A stretch of 64,000 bases of DNA. It comes from Brevundimonas vesicularis. Lineage in GTDB: Bacteria > Pseudomonadota > Alphaproteobacteria > Caulobacterales > Caulobacteraceae. Of the stretch, positions 33,901-41,129 are shown piece by piece. Below the pieces are notes generated by a model. That model made no database searches, was not told the origin of the DNA, and was given only the letters and a program-made list of their open reading frames with translations. The translations under genes and the position numbers were made by a program. The stretch is from the NCBI RefSeq assembly GCF_027886425.1, contig NZ_CP115671.1:2604001-2668000 (forward strand), written 5' to 3'. The first letter of the stretch is position 1, and each line of letters begins with the position of its first letter.

Positions 33901-34010
33901 TGCGCCACGCTCGGCAGGGCGACCAGCGACATGACGGGAATCGCGGCCAGCAAGGCGCCGCCTACGACGGTGCTGGCCAAAAGGCGTTGACGGATACTGC
34001 GACTGTTCAA
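30981..34010 (-). CDS. Oar-like TonB-dependent outer-membrane receptor
   Basis: A ~1009-residue outer-membrane receptor. A signal peptide (RQRLLASTVVGGALLAAIP, cut after AHA) is followed by a carboxypeptidase-regulatory-like beta domain (GQPVPGATVTV), the plug (DIVVTGTSLAS, YYLDGVDVTDPSTGTFGS) and the 22-strand barrel ending in the terminal Phe of GVRYTF. Such receptors import ligands with TonB energy; the ligand is unknown. The start is TTG 34010: AAGGAGGGG lies six bases upstream, inside an otherwise possible longer frame from ATG 34058. Residues ~553-564 read DTNLDGTVSQAE, an EF-hand-type calcium loop placed in an extracellular-loop region. The gene has its own terminator and is transcribed alone. 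Confidence 0.9.
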   Translation of the reverse strand: MNSRSIRQRLLASTVVGGALLAAIPVMSLVALPSVAHAQSQTGALRISVQTGGQPVPGATVTVSSPSSLVTKTGVTDASGFVRLSGLDPALNYSVAVVASGYDSFTASNVAVVSGQERSIGYSLTGSDVSTLGDIVVTGTSLASVDVTSATVGTTLTLGVVDSLPTGRSYQSYLQLVPGVKPSSSGNPSSRSGINYSDIGGATGSSTDNVYYLDGVDVTDPSTGTFGSNFNSEIIQEQQVIVSGVPAEYAGGSGLISRVVTKSGGNEFHGSLNYYFQNDGLVAKDEHTTSGGFSTYDTAATLGGPIIRDRLWFYGSYKKSHREDEVLDINSGDVLRTVTNDAEYTFGKLTWQITDDDRLTASYFDDPTSISGSSSSATLNNRSVAQEQGGKNYKVEYGRTWGELQLGAYWFRHEGEVTTSSADQSVRDTVTYRNSAGSTLAQRSLGGAGSNLETYRNRDEFGLNFEYYLDTAFGSHTFKGGYINTENVYEENGTVPGGVTYQSLAPIYSGTTYLDYTTASGANAWTGRAIVQADNARVLAAIQGNATARAAVDTNLDGTVSQAELNAYRFTNTAGAPYGNVNVYRALRTISAPYEVKSEGQSLYLQDTWTLNQLTINAGVRAEKWEHFASDGSKTATFDWEYAPRLSVVYDVLGDGRSKVFGFAGRYYDPIRNNMSDFAGALTGPVDEEQININGTWVTFRTRGGATTPDALFSPATKTPYTDEFMLGASTTLGSSVGLTATVTRRETRDILEDFDLTLYSDPTLTAATAPFGYAYPGSFYYLPYSYFGYASKPNSNYVIGTLPGGERNYTGFEVTVTKFKTDNWQGQASYTYNKAEGNSNSDSNADFQGDWIALDPRAPNMYGPQPGNIEHQFKAYASYDFNFGLQVSGVFNWNSGALYTPAQLISGRYLPLMDNGSTSGGVQDTFVLPNNVGSATGPSYYTFDMRFRYQRPLPIGNAELFLDIFNILDNQAATAEQKLVAGSGQYAFGEANAWVQPRRAYLGVRYTF

Positions 34011-34302
34011 AACGAACCCCTCCTTGAAAAGAGCCCCACGACCGATCGACATCCCCATGCCGATGGCCCCCGGCGCACACCCAGGGCGGGTGTGGTGAAG
34101 GGGAGCCTAAGCAGACGCGCCGCATTCGCCACGATTATTACACGACCGTCATAAAACAGCGTCACGCCGTGCCAATATTGCCACGTATAAGCCACACTTC
34201 ATATTGCAATGTTATAACGGTTTTATTTCAGGGACAGTTTGAGACCCCAAATAGATACGCTAGTGGTTAAACACGCCAGTTTTTCATAGAGTTGGCTCAT
34301 CC
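34011..34302. promoter_or_regulatory. AT-rich divergent intergenic region
   Basis: The 292 bases between the TonB receptor (minus) and the NUDIX gene (plus) are clearly more AT-rich than their surroundings, especially 34130-34290, and must hold both promoters. An ATTGCAAT palindrome and two ATATTGC copies lie near 34183-34210. I cannot assign -10/-35 boxes with confidence. Confidence 0.4.
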
Positions 34303-34794
34303 ATGACCTGGCGCACCCACGTCGAACCCTTCACTCGCCCGCTCTTCTTCGCCTGGTCGCGGCTGACGCGGGGTAAGACGCTGGGCGTGCGGGGGGTGGC
34401 GGTGGATGCGCAGGGGCGGGTGCGGCACACCTATCTGAAGGGCTGGCGGTTGCCGGGCGGCGGGGTGAACCCCGGCGAGACGACGCACGCCGCCGTGGTG
34501 CGCGAACTGCGTGAAGAGGCCGGTCTGGTCGCGCGCGGGGCGCCGCGCCTGATCTCGATCCATTCCAACGAGCGCTTCTTTCCCGGCGATCATATCGCCG
34601 TCTTCCGCATCGACGCCTTCGATGTGGGCGAGCGCACCAGCCACGGCGAGATCGCCGAGGTCGGCTGGTTCTTTCCCTCCGCCCTGCCCGACGACGTGAA
34701 CCGGGCTGTCGCGCGCGCCTGGCCGAAATCTTCGACGGCGCCCCGGTCGATCCGGATTGGTGAGACCCCAAGGCTGAGCAACGTCCGCATCTGA
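34303..34794 (+). CDS. NUDIX hydrolase, probable frameshift near the 3' end
   Basis: The NUDIX box is complete: GGGVNPGETTHAAVVRELRE followed by EAGL, with the metal-binding REUxEE core. NUDIX enzymes hydrolyse nucleoside diphosphates linked to another group; the substrate is not deducible. The N-terminus (RGVAVDAQGRVRHTYLKGWRLPGGG) fits the usual beta-grasp start. After NRAV the open frame continues with an unusual Arg/Ser-rich tail, whereas a shift in the GCGCGCGCC run near 34717 gives RLAEIFDGAPVDPDW and a stop at 34761-34763. That is the type of ending seen in this group. I suspect a 1- or 2-base indel; the enzyme core is unaffected either way. Confidence 0.8.
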   Translation: MTWRTHVEPFTRPLFFAWSRLTRGKTLGVRGVAVDAQGRVRHTYLKGWRLPGGGVNPGETTHAAVVRELREEAGLVARGAPRLISIHSNERFFPGDHIAVFRIDAFDVGERTSHGEIAEVGWFFPSALPDDVNRAVARAWPKSSTAPRSIRIGETPRLSNVRI

Positions 34795-34819
34795 CGCAGG
34801 CGCGTGGCAGCGTCCGCCC

Positions 34820-35428
34820 ATGACCCAAGCCGCCCCCGTCTATCGCGTCCGCTCGCAGGAGATTTGGGACCTGGCCCGCGACGACTATCTGGCGGGCGAG
34901 CCGGCGCGGATCGTCTGCCGCCGTTACGACCTGGGCCTGTCGGCCTTCCGCATTCGCGCGCGCAAGGGCAAGTGGCGGCGCGGGGACCAGGACGATCCCG
35001 ACCTGTACGATCCCGCGCTCGAGCTGGAGGCGGTCGAGGACCTCGCCTTCTCCGACATGGCCGACACGGCGCGCCGTCGCCTGCAACTGGCCCTGATGGA
35101 CGGCGAGGCGACCGAGGCCCAGCGCTGGCTCAGGATCTTCGAAACCCTGTCTTCGATGGCGTCCCAGACCGGCGATGTGCACACATTGCACCCTGATTTT
35201 CCGCCCCGACCGTCTGATGGGACCGCCCCGCCCGTCCCTCGCCCCTCGACGGACGACGCCGGGTCCGGACCGGGCGAAGCGCACCGATTGCACTCTGATT
35301 TCCCTTCGGACGACCCAAGCCGGTCCGGCGCGCCCCTCAATCGGGCCGAGCGCCGCCGCCTGCGCCGCGCCCAGCGCCGCACGCCGCCCTCTGCAAGTCC
35401 TGAAAGCCATGCTAGCCAAGGGCCATGA
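34820..35428 (+). CDS. hypothetical protein with terminase-small-subunit-like HTH
   Basis: The first ~60 residues (QEIWDLARDDYLAGEPARIV, then CRRYDLGLSAFRIRARKGKW) resemble the helix-turn-helix of phage terminase small subunits and related DNA-binding proteins. A second helical stretch (DTARRRLQLALMDGEATEAQ, RWLRIFETLSSMA) follows. The C-terminal half is proline- and serine-rich, contains two related segments (TLHPDFPPRPSDG and RLHSDFPSDDPSRSG) and ends in a very basic NRAERRRLRRAQRR region. It looks like a DNA- or RNA-binding chromosomal gene, not an active phage gene, because no other phage genes are near. The 3' end overlaps the next gene by four bases. Confidence 0.6.
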   Translation: MTQAAPVYRVRSQEIWDLARDDYLAGEPARIVCRRYDLGLSAFRIRARKGKWRRGDQDDPDLYDPALELEAVEDLAFSDMADTARRRLQLALMDGEATEAQRWLRIFETLSSMASQTGDVHTLHPDFPPRPSDGTAPPVPRPSTDDAGSGPGEAHRLHSDFPSDDPSRSGAPLNRAERRRLRRAQRRTPPSASPESHASQGP

Positions 35429-35871
35429 ACCCGTCCCTGCTCGCCATCCTCGTCGTCATCCTGGCCGGCGGCGCCACCGCGCTTCAGGCCCCGACCAACG
35501 CCAAGCTGGCGACCGCCGTGGCCTCGCCGGTCAACGCCGCCTTCATCTCCTTTGCGGTCGGGACCACGGTGTTGGGGATCTTGGCGGCGATCCTGCACAT
35601 CCGGCCGGACATGGCCGCGACGCGGACGCTGCCTTGGTATGCCTGGCTGGGCGGGGCCTACGGCGCCTGTTTCGTGGTCGCCGCCGCCTGGGGCGTGCCT
35701 CGCCTGGGCGTGGCGATGACCATCACCCTGATGGTCGGGGGCCAGCTGTTGCTCAGCCTGGCGCTGGATCATTTCGGGGCGCTGGGCGTGCCGCGCCAGC
35801 CGCTGAACATCGGCCGCATCGCCGGGGTGGGGCTTGTTCTGGCCGGCGTCCTTCTGGTCCGGCGCTCTTGA
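35425..35871 (+). CDS. DMT-family membrane transporter (YdcZ/DUF606-like)
   Basis: A 148-residue inner-membrane protein with five hydrophobic segments, starting LLAILVVILAGGATALQAPTNAKLA; the QAPxNAKL element is typical of the YdcZ/DUF606 branch of the drug/metabolite transporter superfamily, half the size of EamA proteins. ISFAVGTTVLGILAAIL and YGACFVVAAAWGVPRLGVAM are further membrane parts. It probably acts as a dimer; substrate unknown. It overlaps the preceding gene by ATGA. Confidence 0.8.
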   Translation: MNPSLLAILVVILAGGATALQAPTNAKLATAVASPVNAAFISFAVGTTVLGILAAILHIRPDMAATRTLPWYAWLGGAYGACFVVAAAWGVPRLGVAMTITLMVGGQLLLSLALDHFGALGVPRQPLNIGRIAGVGLVLAGVLLVRRS

Positions 35872-35887
35872 CCCTATATCGGGCGCG

Positions 35888-37756
35888 ATGACCGAGGAGA
35901 CGCCTGATTCCCGACTGAAAGCCGCCGCCCTGATCGCCGACGAGGCGCGCCGGGCGCCGGACAAGCCGGGCGTCTATCGCATGTATGGCGAGGATGGGTC
36001 GTGCCTGTATGTCGGCAAGGCCAAGTCGCTGAAGAAGCGCATCATCCAGTATGCGCAGGGGCGTTTTCACACCCAGCGGATCGGCCTGATGGTGTCGCAG
36101 ACCCGGTCGATGGAGCTGGTGGTCACCGCCACCGAGACCGAAGCCCTGCTTCTGGAATCCAACTTCATCAAGAAGCTGAAGCCCCGCTTCAACGTGGTGC
36201 TGCGCGACGACAAGTCCTTCGCCGAACTGATGATCCGCCGCGACCACCGCGCGCCCCAGGTCAGGAAGCATCGCGGCGCCCACACGACGCCCGGCGACTA
36301 CTTCGGCCCCTTCGCCTCGACCTGGGCGGTCAACCGCACGCTGAACACCCTGCAGAAGGCCTTCCTGCTGCGCTCCTGTTCCGACAGCGTCTATGAGACC
36401 CGCACCCGTCCCTGCATGCTGCACCAGATCAAGCGCTGCTCGGCGCCCTGCACCGGCCTGATCAGCCTTGAGGACTACGGCGAACTGGTCACCGAGGCCG
36501 AACAGTTCCTGCGCGGCAAGTCCCGCGCCGTCATCGGCCGCCTGTCCAAGGAGATGCAGGCGGCGTCGGACGAGATGGATTTCGAACAGGCCGCCCGCGT
36601 GCGCGACCGCATCCGCGCCCTGTCGGCCATCGCGATGGAGAATTCGGTCAGCGCCGACAGCGTGGCCGAAGGCGACGTCTTCGCCCTGCATTCCGACGGG
36701 GGCCAGGCCTGCGTCCAGGTCTTCTTCTATCGCGCCGGCCAGAACTGGGGCGGCCGCGCCTATTTCCCGCGCGTGGACAAGACCGACACCGATCCCGAGA
36801 TCCTGGCCGCCTTCCTGGGCCAGTTCTACGAGGACAAGCCGATCCCGCGCCTGATCCTGTCCAACGTGCGCCCGCACGAGCTGGAACTGCTGGAAGAGGC
36901 CTTCTCGATGAAGGCGGATCGCAAGGTCGAGATCGTCCGCCCGATGCGCGGCGAGAAGCTGGCCTTGGTCGACCACGCCCTGACCAATGCGCGCGAGGCC
37001 CTGGGCCGTCGCCTTGCCGAAAGCTCGGCGCAGGGCAAGATCCTGGACGAGGTGTGCGAGGCCTTCGGCCTGGAGAGCCGGCCCGAGCGGATCGAGATCT
37101 ACGACAACGCCCACATTCAGGGGACCAATGCGGTGGGCGGCATGGTCGTGGCCGGCCCCGAAGGCTTCCAGAAGTCGCAGTATCGCAAGTTCAACATCCG
37201 GGGCGAGGATCTGACGCCCGGCGACGACTACGGCATGATGCGCGAGGTGATGCGTCGTCGCTTCTCACGCCTGGTCAAGGACGAGGAAGAGGGCGAAGAC
37301 GTCGTCCGCCCCGACCTGCTGCTGATCGACGGCGGTGCGGGACAGTTGGCCGAGGTGCTGGCGGTCATGGCTGACCTGGGCGGGCTGGACGACATCACCG
37401 TCGTCGGCGTGGCCAAGGGGCCCGATCGCGACGCCGGCCTGGAGAAGTTCTTCATGCCCGGCAAGGCACCCTTCATGCTGCCGCTGAAGTCGCCGGCCCT
37501 CTATTACCTGCAGCGGCTGCGCGACGAGGCCCACCGCTTCGCCAACGGCGCCCACGCCAAGCGTCGCTCGATGGACATCAAGAAGAACCCGCTGGACGAG
37601 ATCGAAGGCGTCGGCCCCGGCCGCAAGAAGGCCCTGCTGCACGCCTTCGGCTCGGCCAAGGGCGTCAGCCGCGCCTCATTGGCCGATTTGGTCAAGGTTG
37701 ACGGCATCAACCAGCCCCTCGCCGAACGCATCCACGCCTTCTTCCGTAAAAGCTGA
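35888..37756 (+). CDS. uvrC: UvrABC system protein C
   Basis: UvrC makes the two incisions of nucleotide excision repair. In order: the GIY-YIG nuclease (PGVYRMYGEDGSCLYVGKAK and TETEALLLESNFIKKLKPRFN), the Cys-containing RSC..PCMLHQIKRCSAPC stretch, the UVR motif around residues ~205-240, the RNase-H-like endonuclease domain (IEIYDNAHIQGTNAVGGMVV, LLLIDGGAGQL) and two helix-hairpin-helix elements at the end. Length is 622 residues. ATG 35888 has no ribosome site, but TATATC at 35875-35880 lies seven bases before it, suggesting a leaderless transcript. pgsA follows one gene later, a frequently seen linkage. Confidence 0.97.
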   Translation: MTEETPDSRLKAAALIADEARRAPDKPGVYRMYGEDGSCLYVGKAKSLKKRIIQYAQGRFHTQRIGLMVSQTRSMELVVTATETEALLLESNFIKKLKPRFNVVLRDDKSFAELMIRRDHRAPQVRKHRGAHTTPGDYFGPFASTWAVNRTLNTLQKAFLLRSCSDSVYETRTRPCMLHQIKRCSAPCTGLISLEDYGELVTEAEQFLRGKSRAVIGRLSKEMQAASDEMDFEQAARVRDRIRALSAIAMENSVSADSVAEGDVFALHSDGGQACVQVFFYRAGQNWGGRAYFPRVDKTDTDPEILAAFLGQFYEDKPIPRLILSNVRPHELELLEEAFSMKADRKVEIVRPMRGEKLALVDHALTNAREALGRRLAESSAQGKILDEVCEAFGLESRPERIEIYDNAHIQGTNAVGGMVVAGPEGFQKSQYRKFNIRGEDLTPGDDYGMMREVMRRRFSRLVKDEEEGEDVVRPDLLLIDGGAGQLAEVLAVMADLGGLDDITVVGVAKGPDRDAGLEKFFMPGKAPFMLPLKSPALYYLQRLRDEAHRFANGAHAKRRSMDIKKNPLDEIEGVGPGRKKALLHAFGSAKGVSRASLADLVKVDGINQPLAERIHAFFRKS

Positions 37757-37777
37757 GCCGGAGCTAAGACACCGACC

Positions 37778-38401
37778 ATGAGCGACATCGAAGACGAACT
37801 GACCGCCGGCTATCGCCGCTTCCGCGCCGAGCACTGGCCGACGGCCCGCGCCGAGTACGAAACCCTGGCGACAAAGGGCCAGAAACCGCACACCCTGATC
37901 GTGGCCTGTTCCGACAGCCGCGCCGATCCGGCCCTGATCTTCGACGCCAAGCCGGGCGAGCTGTTCGTCGTGCGCAACGTCGCCAATCTGGTCCCGCCCT
38001 ATGAGCCGGACGGCAAGCTGCACGGCGTGTCGGCGGCGCTGGAGTTCGGGGTCAAGGTGCTGGGCGTCAAGCGGATCGTGGTCATGGGCCACGCCCACTG
38101 CGGCGGGGTCAACGCCATGATCAACGGCGCCCCTGAAATCGTCGCCGACTTCGTCGCCCCCTGGATCGCGCAAGGGACGCCCGTCGTCCAGCACGTCGCC
38201 GAGACCGTCGCCCCCGACCAACTGGAGCGCACGGCCGAAGAAGCCATCGTGCGGCTGTCGATCCGGAACTTGCGCACCTTCCCCTGGATCGCCGAGCGCG
38301 AAGCCAAGGGCGAACTTCAGCTCAGCGGCCTGCATTTCGGCATCGCCGAGGGCGCGCTTACGGCCCTGACCGACAAGCCCCGGTTCGAACCGTTGGATTG
38401 A
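37778..38401 (+). CDS. beta-carbonic anhydrase
   Basis: The 207-residue enzyme interconverts carbon dioxide and bicarbonate. The zinc site is visible as CSDSR (Cys and the Asp-Arg dyad) and HAHCGG (His and Cys), within VACSDSRADPALIF and RIVVMGHAHCGGVNAMI; VVRNVANLVPP is the other conserved element. It starts 22 bases after uvrC and overlaps the pgsA frame region, so the three genes may be one transcript. Confidence 0.95.
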   Translation: MSDIEDELTAGYRRFRAEHWPTARAEYETLATKGQKPHTLIVACSDSRADPALIFDAKPGELFVVRNVANLVPPYEPDGKLHGVSAALEFGVKVLGVKRIVVMGHAHCGGVNAMINGAPEIVADFVAPWIAQGTPVVQHVAETVAPDQLERTAEEAIVRLSIRNLRTFPWIAEREAKGELQLSGLHFGIAEGALTALTDKPRFEPLD

Positions 38402-38439
38402 GCGGCGAACCGTGTCACACCCGGCGCGTTGCAACGGAC

Positions 38440-39090
38440 ATGACGATGACCTCCGCCCACCGCGCCAACCCCATTCCCAACATCCTGACCGGGCTGCGTC
38501 TGGCGGCCGGGGTGGTGATGTTCGCCATGATGGCCGGGGCCGCGCCGGGCGCGCTTGAGGCTTGGCTGTCGCCGGAAACCCAGGGGCGGTTCAGCGTCTG
38601 GGCCTTCTGGATCTTCGTGATCGCCGCCTCGACCGACTGGGTCGACGGCTACCTCGCCCGGCGCTGGAACGCGACCACCCGCTGGGGCGCCATTCTCGAT
38701 CCCATCGCCGATAAGGTGCTGGTGACCGGCGCCATCCTGGGCGTCCTGGCCTCGGGATCCCTGCCCGGCATCGCCCTGCCCTGCGGCCTGATCCTGTTCC
38801 GCGAATTCGCCGTCTCCGCCCTGCGCGAGACGATGGCCGGCCGCATCGAACTGCCGGTCACCCTGGCTGCCAAGTGGAAGACCACGGTGCAGATGGTGGC
38901 GCTCGCCGCGCTTCAGCTGACCCTGCTGTGGGGCGCCTTGGGCCTGCAGAACGACGACGGATCGCCGCTGGCCTGGCAGCCGGCGTTCGAATCCTTCGCC
39001 ATCTTCCTGATCTGGTTCGCCGCCATCATCACCCTGTGGACCGGCTGGCAGTATTTCAGCGAAGCCCGTCGCCAGATGCGCGACCTTTAA
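38440..39090 (+). CDS. pgsA: CDP-diacylglycerol--glycerol-3-phosphate 3-phosphatidyltransferase
   Basis: PgsA makes phosphatidylglycerol-phosphate, the first step of phosphatidylglycerol and cardiolipin synthesis, in the inner membrane. The CDP-alcohol phosphotransferase motif D-G-x2-A-R-x8-G-x3-D-x3-D is complete in DWVDGYLARRWNATTRWG and ILDPIADK. The N-terminus NIPNILTGLRLAAG-like start (NPIPNILTGLRLAAG) and several membrane helices fit. I choose ATG 38440; a second ATG at 38446 is equally possible. Its stop codon overlaps the stop of the convergent protease gene. Confidence 0.92.
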   Translation: MTMTSAHRANPIPNILTGLRLAAGVVMFAMMAGAAPGALEAWLSPETQGRFSVWAFWIFVIAASTDWVDGYLARRWNATTRWGAILDPIADKVLVTGAILGVLASGSLPGIALPCGLILFREFAVSALRETMAGRIELPVTLAAKWKTTVQMVALAALQLTLLWGALGLQNDDGSPLAWQPAFESFAIFLIWFAAIITLWTGWQYFSEARRQMRDL

Positions 39091-39602
39091 GGGCGCAGCG
39101 TCAGCCCGGCCGGCGTGGCGGAAAAGGCGGAGAGCCGGCCCAGATAGCTCATGCCCAGCAGGGAGTATTCCAGCCCCTGCTCCACCACCAGGGCCTCGAC
39201 CCGGTCCACCCGCGCGCCTGCGACCGAGATCGTCTTCAGCTGAACCGGCGCGGCGCGCACGACCCCCGATGCGGTCTGGACCGTGCCGGTGAAGGCTTCG
39301 GGTTCGGGATCGACGCCCAGCCTCAGGGCGTCGGCGCGCGTCAGGGCGACCACGCTGGCGCCCGTATCCACCAGCACCCGCACCGCCTTGCCGTCGATAT
39401 TGGCCTCGGCCCAATAGTGGCCGTCCGCGCCCTTGACTACCTGGGCGTCGGTGCCGGAGGCGCCGACCGCCGCCTCGACCACGGGCGTCGCCGCTTGGGC
39501 CATGCCGTCGCCTTCCAGATGGCGGATCGTCAGAGCCGTGCCGAACGACGCCATGAGAGCGAAACCGAGGATGACGACAGACTGGGTATCGATGCGAACC
39601 AT
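39087..39602 (-). CDS. TIGR02281-type retropepsin-like aspartic protease
   Basis: A 171-residue protein with an N-terminal membrane anchor (VVILGFALMASFGTALTI) followed by a single retroviral-type aspartic protease domain. YWAEANIDGKAVRVLVDTGAS contains the catalytic DTGAS loop, and SLLGMSYLGRL is the characteristic closing motif of TIGR02281 proteins. It would be periplasmic and act as a dimer, because one Asp is supplied per chain. Substrate unknown. Confidence 0.88.
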   Translation of the reverse strand: MVRIDTQSVVILGFALMASFGTALTIRHLEGDGMAQAATPVVEAAVGASGTDAQVVKGADGHYWAEANIDGKAVRVLVDTGASVVALTRADALRLGVDPEPEAFTGTVQTASGVVRAAPVQLKTISVAGARVDRVEALVVEQGLEYSLLGMSYLGRLSAFSATPAGLTLRP

Positions 39603-39675
39603 GCCTCTGTCTTAGAGGCGCGGCGTTTGGATGGGGTGAAACGACGTGGCTGACGAAAGCTTAAGCCGCGAACCG

Positions 39676-39897
39676 CTAGCCCAGCTTGGCCGGATCCACC
39701 TGTCTACGGCGCGACGGCAGGTCGGCCATGACCGTCGCGCGCTCGGCGTCGCTCAGCGCCCGCCAGCCGGCGATCTCCTTCAGCGTGCGAAAACAGCCCA
39801 GGCACAGGCCGCTCTCGCCATCGACTGCGCACACCATGACGCAGGGCGTGGCGATGGCCTTTGGCGGTCCGGGCCGGTTCGGGGTCGTCGCGCTCAT
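39676..39897 (-). CDS. DUF1289 protein
   Basis: A 73-residue protein. PCVMVCAVDGESGLCLGCFR with four cysteines, then TLKEIAGW and a helical end (SDAERATVMADL), matches DUF1289, a small probably metal-binding domain. ATG 39897 begins just ahead of the domain; a longer frame from 40167 runs through the divergent promoter region and is rejected. Function unknown. Confidence 0.85.
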   Translation of the reverse strand: MSATTPNRPGPPKAIATPCVMVCAVDGESGLCLGCFRTLKEIAGWRALSDAERATVMADLPSRRRQVDPAKLG

Positions 39898-39941
39898 TGT
39901 GACACAGTGGCGAAAATCACTCCGACTCCTGACGAATAAAG

Positions 39942-39969
39942 TTGCAAATTCACGAAACTGTCTTATATC
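39942..39969 (+). promoter_or_regulatory. putative sigma-70 promoter of the 50-residue gene
   Basis: TTGCAA at 39942-39947 and TATATC at 39964-39969, 16 bases apart, fit a housekeeping-type promoter. It lies in the AT-rich gap between the divergent DUF1289 gene and the small gene at 40054. Confidence 0.4.
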
Positions 39970-40053
39970 GGCTGATGACGCGAAACGACTGACGGTGGAA
40001 TCCCATTGGTACGACGCGTCTCTTTTCATCGTTCTGCGAAAGGAGACGCCAAG

Positions 40054-40206
40054 ATGAACGATAAGGAGCGTAACCTCCAACACGCCATGATGTCCTTCGC
40101 CCTTTGGGGCGGGATGCTGGTCAACAGTCGGCACATGCCGTCGAACTCGGGCCGGGTGGTCAGCCATCCGTCCAACTTCGTACCCTATACGATCAAGAAA
40201 CGCTGA
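40054..40206 (+). CDS. 50-residue orphan small protein
   Basis: MNDKERNLQHAMMSFALWGG opens a 50-residue basic protein with one mildly hydrophobic stretch and a Ser/Pro/Val C-terminus ending in KKR. AAAGGAG lies nine bases before the ATG. A candidate promoter lies upstream and a clear terminator 30 bases after the stop, so this is a self-contained transcription unit. I recognise no family. An in-frame ATG at 40006 lacks a ribosome site. Confidence 0.7.
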   Translation: MNDKERNLQHAMMSFALWGGMLVNSRHMPSNSGRVVSHPSNFVPYTIKKR

Positions 40207-40232
40207 CGACCCGCTCGGTTCACAGCCTGAAG

Positions 40233-40257
40233 AAGCCCCGGTCTCGCCGGGGCTTTT
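40233..40257 (+). terminator. intrinsic terminator after the 50-residue gene
   Basis: AAGCCCCGG (40233-40241) pairs with CCGGGGCTT (40247-40255) around TCTCG and runs into TTTT. Confidence 0.9.
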
Positions 40258-40322
40258 GCAATTCCGGGCTTGCCTGACGCGGCGTTCGCGGTCGATGACG
40301 GGCGCGAAGACGGAGACGATGC

Positions 40323-41120
40323 ATGGGCCTGATCACCGAAGAGAAGCGGGGCGCGATCCTGATCTGGACGCTGAATCGCGAGGCGCGGCTGAACGCCCTG
40401 CCCGATCTGCGCGACGGCGACGAGGTCGCGGCGGCGTGCGAGCGGGTCAACGCCGATCCGTCGATCCGCTGCGTGGTCCTGACCGGCGCCGGGCGGGCGT
40501 TCTCGGCCGGCGGCGATCTGACGGCGATGCGGGACAGGCGCGACCTGTTCGAGGGTTCAGGCGCCGCCATCCGCGAACGCTATCGCCGGGTCGTCCACCG
40601 GATCGTGCGGTCGCTGTATGGGCTTGAGGTTCCGCTGATCGCCGCCGTCAACGGGCCGGCGATGGGGCTGGGCTGCGATATCGCCGGCCTGGGCGATATC
40701 CGTATTGCCTCGGACCGCGCCAGCTTCGGCGTGCCCTTCCTGAAGCTGGGCATCATTCCCGGCGACGGCGGGTCTTGGCTGCTGCCACGCAACATCGGCT
40801 ATGCCCGCGCCGCCGAACTGCTGTTCACCGCCCGCTCCATCGATGCCGCGACGGCCGCCGAATGGGGGCTGGTCAATCGCATGGTCGCGCACGACGACCT
40901 GATGACCGAGGCCCTGGCTGTCGCCGTCCAGGTCGCGGCCCAGCCGCCGCAGGCCCTGCGTATGGCCAAGACCCTGCTGCGTCAGGGCCGAGACACGACC
41001 TTCGACCAGATGCTGGAGATGTCGGCGGCCATGCAGGCGCTCGCCCATCTGACCGAGGACCATCAGGAAGGCGTCGCCGCCGTGCTGGAAAAGCGGCCGG
41101 GCAATTTCACCGGCCGCTGA
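40323..41120 (+). CDS. enoyl-CoA hydratase/isomerase family protein
   Basis: A 265-residue crotonase-fold protein. LTGAGRAFSAGGDLTAM is the first oxyanion-hole segment, and PLIAAVNGPAMGLGCDIAGL is the second with the CoA-binding helix. The active-site region FGVPFLKLGIIPGDGGSWLL has Asp where the two-Glu hydratases carry Glu, and LPRNIGYARAAELLFTARSI is also standard. It probably acts in fatty-acid or amino-acid beta-oxidation; hydratase versus isomerase cannot be decided here. The gene stands alone. Confidence 0.88.
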   Translation: MGLITEEKRGAILIWTLNREARLNALPDLRDGDEVAAACERVNADPSIRCVVLTGAGRAFSAGGDLTAMRDRRDLFEGSGAAIRERYRRVVHRIVRSLYGLEVPLIAAVNGPAMGLGCDIAGLGDIRIASDRASFGVPFLKLGIIPGDGGSWLLPRNIGYARAAELLFTARSIDAATAAEWGLVNRMVAHDDLMTEALAVAVQVAAQPPQALRMAKTLLRQGRDTTFDQMLEMSAAMQALAHLTEDHQEGVAAVLEKRPGNFTGR

Positions 41121-41129
41121 TCCGACGTT

